Shown piece by piece: positions 19,318-28,780 of a DNA stretch of 64,000 nucleotides (position 1 is the first letter of the stretch; each line of letters begins with the position of its first letter). The notes under the pieces are model-generated. The model saw only the letters and a program-made list of their open reading frames with translations. It searched no databases and had not been told where the DNA came from. The DNA is from Silvimonas amylolytica (lineage in GTDB: Bacteria > Pseudomonadota > Gammaproteobacteria > Burkholderiales > Chitinibacteraceae), in assembly GCF_014645555.1 (NCBI RefSeq), contig NZ_BMLY01000003.1, forward strand, positions 304,598 through 368,597, in the 5' to 3' direction. Position numbers and translations under genes: made by a program.

Positions 19318-19707
19318 TGTGTGCAGGGTGGTTTGTTCTACGAATTCACCTTGCAGAAAAAATGCAATAAAAGTTTTTAAAATGTAGTAAACGTGCAGTT
19401 AAAAGCAGTAAACGGGCTGGTTTGAAAGAAATTGCAAAAAACAGCGTGGCAGCATTCAACCAAAGTGTCGGTGCCGCGTTAACCAGCCAGCCCGGCAGTA
19501 CATAACAAGAACACACCACCGACCTCAAGGCCGGGCGACTCGACAGATTGGATCCTTGCCTGGCAACGCGGCTGGCCCTGCCAGACGCGTTGCGAAACGG
19601 CACTGGCTCCAGGTTTTATCACTGCAGTAAATATGGCTGTTTGTCGTAGCGACCCGGCCCGCTCTAACGCCGGATATTCGAGCGTCATTTTGATTGGAGA
19701 TGAGAAG
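19318..19707. promoter_or_regulatory. 390-bp AT-rich upstream region of potF
   Basis: No gene. The first ~70 bp are markedly AT-rich (around 19350-19400) and contain the inverted pair TTGCA (19351-19355) / TGCAA (19363-19367) and two AGTAAACG direct repeats (from ~19387 and ~19411). This is the likely promoter/operator of the binding-protein gene. A good -35/-10 pair with ideal spacing was not found. Confidence 0.35.
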
Positions 19708-20808
19708 ATGAAGTGCAAGACATTGAGCCGCCTTGCCCTCGCGGGCTTGTGTGCCGCTGCCGTCAGCCCGGTCTTTGCGGCTGATACAGTGTTGAACGTG
19801 TACAACTGGTCGGACTACATCGCCAAAGACACGATCCCGAACTTTGAAAAAGAAACCGGGATCAAGGTGAAGTACGACGTATATGACGGTGACGACACCC
19901 TGCAAGCCAAGCTGCTGACTGGCAAAGCGGGTTACGACATCGTGGTACCGACCAGCAACTATGCCGCCAAGCAAATCCAGGCCGGCATCTACATGAAGCT
20001 GGATAAATCCAAACTCCCCAACCTGAAATACCTCGATCCAACTCTGATGGCGCAAGTGGCTGGCGCTGATCCGGGTAACCAGTACCTGGTACCGTGGGCT
20101 TACGGTACGGATGGTCTGGGTTTCAATGTGACCAAAGTCAAAGCCATTCTGGGCAAGGACGTAGACCTGGCTAACTGGGACATCCTGATGAAGCCGGAGA
20201 ACGCCGCCAAGCTCAAGAGCTGCGGTATCTCCATGCTGGATCAGGCTAATGACGTGTTCGCCATGGCGCTGCATTACATTGGCAAAGATCCCAACTCCAC
20301 TAACCCGGCTGATTACCAGGCCGCGTTTGACGCCCTCAAGAAAATCCGTCCGTACATTGGCCAGTTCAACTCTTCTGGCTACATCAATGACCTCGCTGGC
20401 GGCGATATCTGTATGGCCTTTGGCTGGTCTGGCGACGTGACGATTGCCAAGGCCCGTGCCAAGGAAGCCGGCAAGTCGTACGAAATCCAGTACTTCATCC
20501 CGAAGGGTGGTGCGCCGGTGTGGTTTGACACCATGGCGATCCCGAAAGATGCACCGCATCCAGAAGCGGCGCTCAAGTGGATCAACTACATCGAAACCCC
20601 GCAGGTTCACGCCGAGATCACCAACCAGGTGTTCTATCCGAACGCCAACATGGAAGCGCGCAAGTTCGTGAAGCCGGATGTGGCGAACGACCCGGTGGTG
20701 TTCCCGCCGCCAGAAGTGGCCAAGACGCTGTTCCTGTTGAAGCCGCTGCCGTCTGAAATCATGCGGCTGGAAAACCGGCTCTGGGCGCAATACAAGTCCG
20801 GCCACTGA
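19708..20808 (+). CDS. potF: PotF/SpuD-type putrescine-binding periplasmic protein
   Basis: Periplasmic polyamine-binding protein of an ABC importer, 366 residues (PotF ~370). A 24-residue signal peptide ends in SPVFA. The mature protein opens ADTVLNVYNWSDYIAKD, the classical PotD/PotF opening with the aromatic residues of the ligand box. Further motifs are YDIVVPTSNYAAKQIQAG, YLVPWAYGTDGLGFN and IPKGGAPVWFDTMAIPKDAP. Start chosen at the ATG preceded by TTGGAGATGAGAAG. It is separated from potG by 252 bp containing a stem-loop, which probably allows higher expression of the binding protein. Confidence 0.93.
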   Translation: MKCKTLSRLALAGLCAAAVSPVFAADTVLNVYNWSDYIAKDTIPNFEKETGIKVKYDVYDGDDTLQAKLLTGKAGYDIVVPTSNYAAKQIQAGIYMKLDKSKLPNLKYLDPTLMAQVAGADPGNQYLVPWAYGTDGLGFNVTKVKAILGKDVDLANWDILMKPENAAKLKSCGISMLDQANDVFAMALHYIGKDPNSTNPADYQAAFDALKKIRPYIGQFNSSGYINDLAGGDICMAFGWSGDVTIAKARAKEAGKSYEIQYFIPKGGAPVWFDTMAIPKDAPHPEAALKWINYIETPQVHAEITNQVFYPNANMEARKFVKPDVANDPVVFPPPEVAKTLFLLKPLPSEIMRLENRLWAQYKSGH

Positions 20809-20823
20809 GCGTGTGATGAACAA

Positions 20824-20844
20824 GGCCGGGTGATCTGCCCGGCC
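20824..20844 (+). other. potF-potG intergenic stem-loop
   Basis: Perfect 7-bp stem GGCCGGG/CCCGGCC with a seven-base loop, 15 bp after the potF stop and without a T-run. Such structures after binding-protein genes commonly protect the upstream message from 3' exonucleases rather than fully terminating transcription. Confidence 0.6.
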
Positions 20845-21060
20845 CATATCAACCAGACAGAAATACCGCAGGCGGCGCCCGTTCAAGGCACCGTTCAGGC
20901 CCTGCCTGCGTCTTGAGAATGGATTTGGGGCCAATAAAGAGGCCGGGTTCATTCTGAAGTTGCCAACAAAAACGCCCTGACCAGCGCCAGTGTGCGCAAG
21001 GACCAGAACGGTTTTGTTGCCGACGTTCAGCCCCTTACTTGCAACAGGTAAACCAGAATC

Positions 21061-22191
21061 ATGAATACCAACGAGAGTGCACAGAAAAAACCCGCAAGCA
21101 CCGACGAGAAATTTGTCCAGGTGATTGATGTGGTGAAAAAGTTTGACGAAACCACGGCAGTGGATGGCGTCAGCCTGTCGGTGGCCAGAAACGAACTGTT
21201 CGCACTACTGGGCAGCTCGGGCTGTGGCAAGTCCACCTTGCTGCGCATGCTGGCCGGGTTTGAGACCATCACCTCCGGCAAGATTTTGATTGATGGCGAA
21301 GATATGTCCCGCCTGCCGCCGTACAAACGGCCGGTCAACATGATGTTCCAGTCCTATGCCTTGTTCCCGCACATGACAGTGGAAAGCAACATTGCATTTG
21401 GTCTGAAACAGGAAGGCGTGGGCAAGGGCGAGATTGCCGAGCGCGTAGCCGATGCACTGAACCTGGTGCAGATGAGCAAATACGCCAAGCGCAAGCCCTT
21501 TCAATTGTCTGGCGGTCAGCAACAACGCGCCGCCCTGGCGCGCAGCCTGGTCAAGCGCCCCAAAGTGCTGCTGCTGGATGAGCCGATGTCTGCGCTGGAT
21601 AAACAAATCCGCCAGCGTACCCAGATTGAACTGGTGAACATCCTCTACAAGGTGGGCGTGACCTGCATCATGGTGACGCACGATCAGGAAGAAGCCATGA
21701 CCATGGCCGACCGCCTGGCAGTGATGTCTGAAGGCCGGATCGTGCAACTGGGCGCCCCGAACGAGGTGTACGAGTACCCGAACAGCAAATTTGCCGCTTC
21801 GTTTATTGGTTCGACCAACCTGTTTGCCGGCGCCATCGTTGAAGACCAACCGGACCACATTTACGTGGAAAGCCCGGACCTTAAACAGCGCATGTTTATC
21901 AGCCACGGCGTAACCGGCCCGCTGGGCATGCCCGTGAGCATTTCGGTTCGTCCGGAGCGTGTGGTGTTGTCCCGTGCCAAGCCGGCGCAAGACACCAATG
22001 TCGCGGTCGGCAAGGTGGTCAACATCGCCTATATGGGCGGCTACACCATTTATCACGTGCAGCTGGAAAGCGGCAAAGTGGTCATGGCCAATGTCTCAAC
22101 CCTGATGTTCGACGAAACCGAACCCCCGGGCTACGACGCCGAAGTGTATGTCTCATGGGGCCCGACTGCGGGCGTTGTGCTGACCAAGTGA
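21061..22191 (+). CDS. potG: PotG-type polyamine ABC transporter ATPase
   Basis: ATP-binding subunit (376 residues) energising putrescine uptake. Walker A LLGSSGCGKSTLL, signature LSGGQQQRAALARS, Walker B VLLLDEPMSALD and the H-loop MVTHDQEEAMTMADRLAVM are all intact. The C-terminal ~120 residues form a TOBE domain (VSISVRPERVVLSRAK). It is separated by only 10 bp from potH and forms one transcript with potH and potI. Confidence 0.95.
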   Translation: MNTNESAQKKPASTDEKFVQVIDVVKKFDETTAVDGVSLSVARNELFALLGSSGCGKSTLLRMLAGFETITSGKILIDGEDMSRLPPYKRPVNMMFQSYALFPHMTVESNIAFGLKQEGVGKGEIAERVADALNLVQMSKYAKRKPFQLSGGQQQRAALARSLVKRPKVLLLDEPMSALDKQIRQRTQIELVNILYKVGVTCIMVTHDQEEAMTMADRLAVMSEGRIVQLGAPNEVYEYPNSKFAASFIGSTNLFAGAIVEDQPDHIYVESPDLKQRMFISHGVTGPLGMPVSISVRPERVVLSRAKPAQDTNVAVGKVVNIAYMGGYTIYHVQLESGKVVMANVSTLMFDETEPPGYDAEVYVSWGPTAGVVLTK

Positions 22192-22201
22192 GGATGTCGC
22201 C

Positions 22202-23107
22202 ATGACGCTCAAAAACAAGCTCAAACGGTGGGTGCCCGCCGGTAAGACGCTGGTGATCAGCGCGCCGTATATCTGGCTCGCCATGTTCTTCCTGGTGCCG
22301 TTCTTGCTGGTGGTAAAGATCAGCTTTGCCGATCAGGTACTGGGTGTGCCGCCGTATACGGAACTGACCAGTATCAAAGACGGCATGCTGCAGATCATGC
22401 TGCAGCTGGGTCACTACAAGTTCCTGCTCAGCGATAGCCTGTACTTCGCCACCTATCTCAGCTCTTTACAGATGGCGGCGGTGTCCACGTTCTTCTGTCT
22501 GATCATTGGCTACCCGATCGCCTATTACATTGCGCGTTCCAATCCGGCCACTCGCAACATCTTGATGATGGCGGTGATGCTGCCGTTCTGGACGTCATTC
22601 CTGATTCGCGTTTACGCCTGGATCGGCATCCTGAAGAACAACGGTTTGCTGAACCAGTTCTTGATGTGGGCGCATCTGGTCCGTGATCCGGTCGAGCTGT
22701 ATCACACCAACGCAGGTGTTTACATCGGCATGGTGTATTCGTACCTGCCGTTCCTGATCATGCCGCTGTACGCCCACCTCGTGAAAATGGACTTGCGCCT
22801 GCTGGAAGCCGCTTACGACCTGGGCGCCCGGCCGTGGAAGGTGTTTGTGCAGATCACACTGCCGCTGTCCAAGAACGGGATCATCGCGGGTTGCTTGCTG
22901 GTGTTTATCCCGGCGGTGGGGGAGTACGTGATTCCAGAACTGTTGGGTGGCTCTGACACCCTCATGATCGGCCGCGTGATGTGGGACGAATTCTTCAATA
23001 ACGCAGACTGGCCGATGGCTTCCGCCGTCACGTGCGCCATGGTGCTGCTGCTGCTGGTACCGATGGCCGTATTCCAGCACTACCAGGCCAAAGAGCTGGA
23101 GGAATAA
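22202..23107 (+). CDS. potH: PotH-type polyamine permease subunit
   Basis: An inner-membrane ABC permease of 301 residues with about six transmembrane helices, starting at ~residue 20. The cytoplasmic EAA loop that docks on the ATPase is visible as EAAYDLGARPWKVFVQITLP, followed by VGEYVIPELLGG, typical of PotB/PotH. A GAGGATG ribosome-binding site overlaps the end of the intergenic gap. Heterodimer partner is the following potI product. Confidence 0.94.
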   Translation: MTLKNKLKRWVPAGKTLVISAPYIWLAMFFLVPFLLVVKISFADQVLGVPPYTELTSIKDGMLQIMLQLGHYKFLLSDSLYFATYLSSLQMAAVSTFFCLIIGYPIAYYIARSNPATRNILMMAVMLPFWTSFLIRVYAWIGILKNNGLLNQFLMWAHLVRDPVELYHTNAGVYIGMVYSYLPFLIMPLYAHLVKMDLRLLEAAYDLGARPWKVFVQITLPLSKNGIIAGCLLVFIPAVGEYVIPELLGGSDTLMIGRVMWDEFFNNADWPMASAVTCAMVLLLLVPMAVFQHYQAKELEE

Positions 23108-23112
23108 CAACC

Positions 23113-23934
23113 ATGATCAAACCCAACAAAAATCTGCAGGTCACGGTGTTGTCGCTGGGGTTCTTCTTCCTCTACGCGCCCATCCTGAGCCTTGTCGTGT
23201 ATTCGTTCAACGATTCGCAACTGGTCACGATCTGGTCGAAGTTCTCGTTCCGCTGGTATGGCGAACTCATGCATGACGATGAGTTGATCAACGCCGCCTG
23301 GTTGTCGCTCAAGATTGGCTTGATGACGGCGTTTGCCTCGGTGTTCATCGGTACCTGGGCCGGTTTCGTGCTGGCCCGCATGGGGCGCTTCAGAGGCTTT
23401 GCGCTGTATTCCGCCATGGTCAATGCGCCGCTGGTGATTCCTGAAGTCATCCAGGGGATCTCGCTCTTGCTGCTGTTCGTTGAAATGGCCAAGTACATTG
23501 GCTGGCCCGCTGAACGCGGCGTACTGACGATCTGGATCGGCCACGTGATGCTGTGTATCTCTTACGTCGCCATCATCGTGCAGTCGCGGATTCGTGAGCT
23601 GGATACCTCGCTGGAAGACGCCGCCATGGATCTGGGCGCCACGCCATTCAAGGTGTTCTTTGTGATCACGCTGCCGCTGATTAGCCAGGCGCTGGTTTCT
23701 GGCTGGCTGCTCTCATTCACCTTGTCGATTGATGATCTGGTGCTGTCGGCGTTCCTCTCTGGCCCTGGTTCGACCACGCTGCCGCTGGTGGTGTTCAGCC
23801 GGGTGCGTTTGGGCTTGAACCCGGAAATGAATGCACTGGCGACGATCTTTATCACGCTGGTGACCATCGGTGTGCTGACCGCCAACTACTTCATGCAAAA
23901 GGCGGAGCGCAAACGCATGGCGATGTCGGCTTAA
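23113..23934 (+). CDS. potI: PotI-type polyamine permease subunit
   Basis: The second inner-membrane permease subunit, 273 residues, six predicted helices. The EAA-type loop is EDAAMDLGATPFKVFFVITL, followed by TLSIDDLVLSAFLSGPG, characteristic of PotC/PotI. Start chosen at the ATG five bases after the potH stop, with GGAGGAA upstream inside the potH end; the longer frame overlaps potH. Confidence 0.94.
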   Translation: MIKPNKNLQVTVLSLGFFFLYAPILSLVVYSFNDSQLVTIWSKFSFRWYGELMHDDELINAAWLSLKIGLMTAFASVFIGTWAGFVLARMGRFRGFALYSAMVNAPLVIPEVIQGISLLLLFVEMAKYIGWPAERGVLTIWIGHVMLCISYVAIIVQSRIRELDTSLEDAAMDLGATPFKVFFVITLPLISQALVSGWLLSFTLSIDDLVLSAFLSGPGSTTLPLVVFSRVRLGLNPEMNALATIFITLVTIGVLTANYFMQKAERKRMAMSA

Positions 23935-24016
23935 GGGCAAAAGAAAAGAAGTTGGGCGCGCTGCGGCTTGGGGTTCGCACGGCGGGCAGCGCGCAAAAGA
24001 AAAGGGCTGAACACAA

Positions 24017-24120
24017 GCAGTAACAACCAAGCCGTAACAACAAAGCGGACGACCTGCAAAAAACGGTTTTGATGTGTATTGCGTAACACGGCAGTAACAG
24101 CAAAAGCAGTGGCAATAACA
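24017..24120. repeat. array of GYRGTAACA-like motifs
   Basis: Five related motifs on the plus strand in the 235-bp gap before the outer-membrane protein gene: GCAGTAACA (24017), GCCGTAACA (24031), GCGTAACAC (24081), GCAGTAACAG (24091), GCAATAACA (24112). Spacings are irregular (14, 50, 10, 21). This may be an operator array or a compositional run. Confidence 0.3.
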
Positions 24121-24169
24121 GCTTCGTGCAGTTGTTGAAGTGCAGATTCAATCACTTGGGATGAGGAAA

Positions 24170-25693
24170 ATGCGCAAGAAGATATTGTGTGTTCTGCTGG
24201 CGGGGTTGAGCACCTCCAGCATGGCGTTCGCAGCGCCAAAGCAAAGCGAGCTCGATGAGCTCAAGTCAGAGATCAAGGCCCTGCAACAAGAAGTCCAGGC
24301 ACTGAAGAATTCGCAAGCGCAACAGGCAGCAGCGCCGGCCCCGGCACCTGCAGCCGTGCCTGCGGCTGCAGCTTCAACCGCCCCGGCGCTGACGCAGGAT
24401 GATGTAGACCAGATGAAGCAGAACATTGCTTCGTTGCAACTCAAGCAAGACAGCCTGGACAAGACGGTGAACGAAGGCGGTACTGCCGGTTTGTCGGTCA
24501 CGGGTTATCTTGATCCGGTTTATATCTACAACGTCGGTCAGCACTCTGGTGGTTTCCAGTTTGCCAACCATAACGGTCAGTACAACTACGACGGCAGCAC
24601 GTTCGGCGATGTCTATCTGGACATCAAGAAGACGTTTGGCCAGGGCTCGCTGGCGCCTAGCGCTGAAATCAGCCTGATGCCGAACCGTGGCAACGGCGCG
24701 ACCCTGCTGGCGACTGAGGATGGCTCCAACAGCTTCCTGAACATCATCAACACCGCCGTCATCACCATGCCGATCGACACCAGCTACACATTTGTGGCCG
24801 GTTTGATGTCCAGCTTCGGTGGGTATGAAGTTCAGCAGTCCAACTTGATGCCGACGTTGACCCACAACCTGTTGTATGACTTCTCTGATCCGGGTAGCTA
24901 CGTCGGCGCAGGCCTCAATTACTCCACCGGTAACTGGTCGTGGAAGTTCATGCTGGCCAACGAGCAATACCGTACCAAGGGCGCCACCGCACAGGTTGAT
25001 ACCAACGGGGATACCGGTCAGCCGAAATTTGCCACCAACAACACGCCGACCTTTACCACGCGTCTGGACTACACCTGGAACAGCAGTATTGATCTGGGCT
25101 GGTCTGGCAACGTGGGTCGTCAGTCCCTGCCGGTGGGTTCGGCATGTGCGTCGGGCTTTGGCTACCAGTGCAACGCGGGTGATCCGTTCAGCACTTACTA
25201 CTTCACCGAAGGCGATCTGACGTACATCTGGGCAGATACCCAGATTAACGCCGAAGTGGACTACGGCAAGCAAACCAGCGCTGCCTGGAACGGTGGCGAC
25301 GCCGTGTGGTGGGGTGTTTCGTTGCTGGGTCTGCAAAAGTGGCATCTGGAGGACGCGCAGATCGCTACCGCCGCACGTGTTGATTACCTGAACAACCAGA
25401 AGAACGGTGGTGGTGGTGGTGGCATCGTACTGGGTGACGGCGGCTTTGATGGTCACAACGGCTTTGGTGTGAGCCAGTCTTGCGTTGCCAATTCCGCCAA
25501 TGGCGGTCTGGATTGCAAGGGTGCCAATCGTTATGACATCGCGCTGGACTTCATCTGGTACGTAACCGATCAAGCCACGATGAAGATTGAATACCGTCAT
25601 GACTGGGCCACAGAAGATGTGTTCCTCAAGAGCGATGGTACCTACAGCAAGAGCAATGACATGATCGGCACGCAGTTCATTTACTCCTTCTAA
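24170..25693 (+). CDS. outer-membrane beta-barrel protein (DUF3138-like)
   Basis: An exported protein of ~507 residues. The signal peptide (RKKILCVLLAGLSTSSMAFA) is followed by a coiled-coil segment (SELDELKSEIKALQQEVQAL), an Ala/Pro linker, and a ~400-residue domain of alternating aromatic strands ending in TQFIYSF; a terminal Phe is typical of outer-membrane barrels. From memory it resembles DUF3138 proteins of betaproteobacteria. The coiled coil could trimerise or span the periplasm. Placement between the putrescine importer and puuB suggests an outer-membrane channel for polyamines (inference). ATG codons at 24161 and 24170 and a GTG at 24140 compete as start. Confidence 0.7.
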   Translation: MRKKILCVLLAGLSTSSMAFAAPKQSELDELKSEIKALQQEVQALKNSQAQQAAAPAPAPAAVPAAAASTAPALTQDDVDQMKQNIASLQLKQDSLDKTVNEGGTAGLSVTGYLDPVYIYNVGQHSGGFQFANHNGQYNYDGSTFGDVYLDIKKTFGQGSLAPSAEISLMPNRGNGATLLATEDGSNSFLNIINTAVITMPIDTSYTFVAGLMSSFGGYEVQQSNLMPTLTHNLLYDFSDPGSYVGAGLNYSTGNWSWKFMLANEQYRTKGATAQVDTNGDTGQPKFATNNTPTFTTRLDYTWNSSIDLGWSGNVGRQSLPVGSACASGFGYQCNAGDPFSTYYFTEGDLTYIWADTQINAEVDYGKQTSAAWNGGDAVWWGVSLLGLQKWHLEDAQIATAARVDYLNNQKNGGGGGGIVLGDGGFDGHNGFGVSQSCVANSANGGLDCKGANRYDIALDFIWYVTDQATMKIEYRHDWATEDVFLKSDGTYSKSNDMIGTQFIYSF

Positions 25694-25909
25694 GGCGTAA
25701 TCAACAGCGGTAATCCGGACCAGGTTGCGGCATCAGACAGATGCCGCAACCTGATCAGAAAAAGACCATCAAAACAACAATTTGAAACGCACGGCGGAAC
25801 AAGCCGGGGGCGCTTATACGCTGCGGTTTTGAGTGGCGGTGGAATTGAAGAACTGTTTTGGTAATTGAAGTTGCAGCAGGCCAGATCGCAAAACCACGGA
25901 ACCTGAAAA

Positions 25910-27202
25910 ATGACTACCCGTATCGCCAACGCTGAACACATCGACTCTTACTACGCCGCCACTGCCAATGACCACACGCGTCATCCGGCCCTGGCTGGTC
26001 GGGTGGATGCAGACGTCGTCGTCGTCGGTGGCGGTCTGACCGGCATCAGCGCAGCGCTGAACCTGGCTGAGCGGGGTTTTTCAGTAGTGGTGCTGGAAGC
26101 AGGCCGCATTGGCTGGGCCGCCAGCGGCCGCAATGGCGGGCAAATGATTGCCGGGTATGCCTGCGGCATCGACACTTTTGCCAGTGATCTGCCGGCTGAA
26201 GATGTCAAACGCGTTTGGGATATGGGGCTGGAATCCGTCGCCATCATCCGCGAACGCGTTGCCAGACACGGTATTGAATGCGACCTGCGCGACGGCTATC
26301 TGACTGCCGCCAACAAGCCGCGTCACGTGGATGAACTCAAAGCCTGGCGTGATGAAGCCGCCAAACGCTTTGATTACCACGCCTTTGAATACATCGAAGC
26401 GGCTGATATGGGCCGGTTTATTGACTCCAGCCGTTACCTGGGTGGGTTGCAAGACAAAGACAGTGGGCATTTGCATCCGCTGAACTACAACCTGGGCCTG
26501 GCGCGTGCCGCCGTGGCAGCAGGTGCCCGGATTTTTGAAGGCAGCTGCGCACAATCGTTGCAGCAAGGCCAGACCAATATCGTTAAAACAGATCAGGGCG
26601 AAGTCCACGCGAAGTTTGTCGTGTTGGCGTGCAATGCGTTTATCCACACGCTGTCCCCGGCGCTGGATCGCAAGATCATGCCAGTGGGTACATATGTGAT
26701 TACCACCGAACAACTTCCCCAGGAACGCTTTGAAAAGCTGATGCCCGCAGGTGCGGCCATTTGCGATAGCCAGTTTGCGCTGGATTACTTCCGGCCTACG
26801 GTCGACAGGCGCATTTTGTGGGGCGGCAAGGTCAGCTATTCCACCATGCAGCCCGCCAACCTGGCTGAAGCCATGCGGGCCGACATGCTCAAGACATTCC
26901 CGCAATTGGCAGATGTGAAGATCAGCCATGCCTGGGGCGGCTTTGTGGATATCACCATGACGCGCGCGCCGCATTTCGGGCGTCTCTCGAACACCGTTTA
27001 CTTTGCTCAGGGTTTCTCCGGGCATGGCGTCAATGTTACTGGTCTGGCAGGCAAATTGATGGCTGAAGCCATTGCCGGTCAAGCCGAACGATTCGATATC
27101 TTCACCCGGCTTAAACACCGGGATTTCCCCGGCGGCGCCATGTTGCGCACGCCGTCGCTGGTCCTCGCCATGGCGTGGTACCGCCTTAAAGATTTGATGT
27201 AA
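25910..27202 (+). CDS. puuB: PuuB-type gamma-glutamylputrescine oxidase
   Basis: A FAD-dependent DAO-family oxidase of 430 residues that oxidises gamma-glutamylputrescine to gamma-glutamyl-aminobutyraldehyde with release of ammonia and hydrogen peroxide. It begins with the PuuB-typical SYYAATAND, then the FAD dinucleotide motif VVVVGGGLTGISAALNLAERG (~residues 32-52) and AASGRNGGQMIAGYACG. The C-terminal GFSGHGVNVTGLAGKLMAEA is the second FAD segment. It lies 41 bp before puuC and is probably co-transcribed with it. A paralogue lies at 32.3 kb. Confidence 0.92.
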   Translation: MTTRIANAEHIDSYYAATANDHTRHPALAGRVDADVVVVGGGLTGISAALNLAERGFSVVVLEAGRIGWAASGRNGGQMIAGYACGIDTFASDLPAEDVKRVWDMGLESVAIIRERVARHGIECDLRDGYLTAANKPRHVDELKAWRDEAAKRFDYHAFEYIEAADMGRFIDSSRYLGGLQDKDSGHLHPLNYNLGLARAAVAAGARIFEGSCAQSLQQGQTNIVKTDQGEVHAKFVVLACNAFIHTLSPALDRKIMPVGTYVITTEQLPQERFEKLMPAGAAICDSQFALDYFRPTVDRRILWGGKVSYSTMQPANLAEAMRADMLKTFPQLADVKISHAWGGFVDITMTRAPHFGRLSNTVYFAQGFSGHGVNVTGLAGKLMAEAIAGQAERFDIFTRLKHRDFPGGAMLRTPSLVLAMAWYRLKDLM

Positions 27203-27243
27203 GGGGCTAACGCCCTGTAACCGACACAGACTGGAGCACCACC

Positions 27244-28740
27244 ATGACTCTGCAAAAAGACCTGGCCTACTGGCAAGAACGTGCCGCAGCACTGAAGATT
27301 GAAGGCCGTGCTTTCATTGACGGCGAGTTCAGTGATGCCGCCAGTGGCAAAACGTTTGACTGTATCAGCCCCATCAACGGCAAGGTGCTGACCCAGGTAG
27401 CCCATTGCGGCGAAGCGGATGTGGACCGTGCCGTTGCCGCTGCCCGTCGCAGCTTTGAAGCCGGCGTGTGGAACGGTCTGGGTCCGCGCAAGCGCAAGGA
27501 AATCATGCTGCGCTGGGCCGCGCTCTTGAACGAGCACATGGAAGAAATCGCCTTGCTCGAAACCCTGGACGCCGGCAAGCCGATTGGCGATACCACCACC
27601 GTGGATGTCCCTGGCGCCGCATATTGCGTGCAGTGGTATGCCGAAGCCATCGACAAGGTAGGCGGGGAGATCTCCCCGGTTGATCCGCACCTGGTGGGTT
27701 TGGTGACGCGTGAAGCCATTGGCGTGGTCGCCGCCGTCGTGCCGTGGAATTTCCCCATCCTGATGGCCGCCTGGAAGTTTGGCCCGGCGCTGGCCGCCGG
27801 CAATAGCGTGATCCTCAAGCCGTCGGAGAAGTCTCCGCTGTCTGCCATCCGCGTGGCACAACTGGCCTATGAGGCAGGTATCCCTGCCGGCGTGTTCAAC
27901 GTGTTGCCCGGCTTTGGTGACGCCGGCAAACAACTGGCGCTGCATATGGATGTGGATTGCCTGGCCTTCACAGGGTCTACCTACGTGGGCAAGCAATTGA
28001 TGGCCCACAGCGGGCAGTCCAACCTCAAGCGGGTATGGCTGGAGCTGGGCGGCAAGTCAGCCAATATCGTCATGCCGGACTGCCCGGACATGGACCGCGC
28101 AGTGAGCGCGGCAGCGGGCGGTATTTTCTACAACATGGGCGAGATGTGCACGGCTGGCTCGCGCCTCTTGGTGCATCGCTCCATCAAGGATGAGTTCATC
28201 GCCAAGCTGGTGGAAAAAGCCAAAAGCTGGCGCCCTGGCAACCCGCTGGACCCGAACACCGCCATGGGTGCGATTGTCGACAACATCCAGCTTGATCGCG
28301 TGCTGTCGTATATCGATACCGGGCGTGGCGAGGCGCGTCTGGTCACCGGGGGCAATCGTGTACTGCAAGAAACCGGGGGCTATTACATTGAACCGACGGT
28401 GTTTGAAGTTGATAGCCAGGAAGCGCGGATTGCCGCCGAGGAAATCTTTGGCCCGGTGTTGTCAGTGGTGACGTTTGACACGCTGGATGAAGCCATTGCC
28501 CTGGCCAATGCCAGCGAATACGGCCTGGCTGCGGCGTTGTGGACCGGCAACCTGACCACCGCCCACGAAGGCGCCCGCCGCCTGCGCGCCGGGACGGTGT
28601 GGGTGAATTGTTATGACGAAGGCGGGGATATGAATTTCCCGTTTGGGGGTTACAAACAGTCTGGCAATGGTCGCGACAAGTCTTTGCATGCGTTGGAGAA
28701 ATATACGGAGTTGAAGTCGACGCTGGTGCGGTTGCGGTAA
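27244..28740 (+). CDS. puuC: PuuC, gamma-glutamyl-gamma-aminobutyraldehyde dehydrogenase
   Basis: A 498-residue aldehyde dehydrogenase (E. coli PuuC 495) that oxidises the PuuB product to gamma-glutamyl-GABA using NAD(P)+. Signatures include AAVVPWNFPILMAAWKFGPA, the glutamate base in RVWLELGGKSANIVM, and the nucleophile in NMGEMCTAGSRL. The C-terminal GGYKQSGNGRDKSLHALEKY is typical of the PuuC/AldH group. A good ribosome-binding region (CTGGAGCACC) precedes the ATG. The gene is followed within 40 bp by a compact repeat element. Confidence 0.94.
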   Translation: MTLQKDLAYWQERAAALKIEGRAFIDGEFSDAASGKTFDCISPINGKVLTQVAHCGEADVDRAVAAARRSFEAGVWNGLGPRKRKEIMLRWAALLNEHMEEIALLETLDAGKPIGDTTTVDVPGAAYCVQWYAEAIDKVGGEISPVDPHLVGLVTREAIGVVAAVVPWNFPILMAAWKFGPALAAGNSVILKPSEKSPLSAIRVAQLAYEAGIPAGVFNVLPGFGDAGKQLALHMDVDCLAFTGSTYVGKQLMAHSGQSNLKRVWLELGGKSANIVMPDCPDMDRAVSAAAGGIFYNMGEMCTAGSRLLVHRSIKDEFIAKLVEKAKSWRPGNPLDPNTAMGAIVDNIQLDRVLSYIDTGRGEARLVTGGNRVLQETGGYYIEPTVFEVDSQEARIAAEEIFGPVLSVVTFDTLDEAIALANASEYGLAAALWTGNLTTAHEGARRLRAGTVWVNCYDEGGDMNFPFGGYKQSGNGRDKSLHALEKYTELKSTLVRLR

Positions 28741-28780
28741 GGAGTGTGCTGGCCGGGGTTGTAAAACGCTAACCGCTGTT

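Noticed and set aside
19525-20952. 475-codon minus-strand frame across potF
   Set aside because: Antisense to a clear periplasmic binding protein; composition is His/Arg/Val-rich and no motif is seen.
24374-25600. 408-codon minus-strand frame across the outer-membrane protein gene
   Set aside because: Shadow of the real plus-strand gene; no signal peptide or family motif.
26081-27292. 403-codon minus-strand frame across puuB
   Set aside because: Shadow frame of the FAD oxidase gene.
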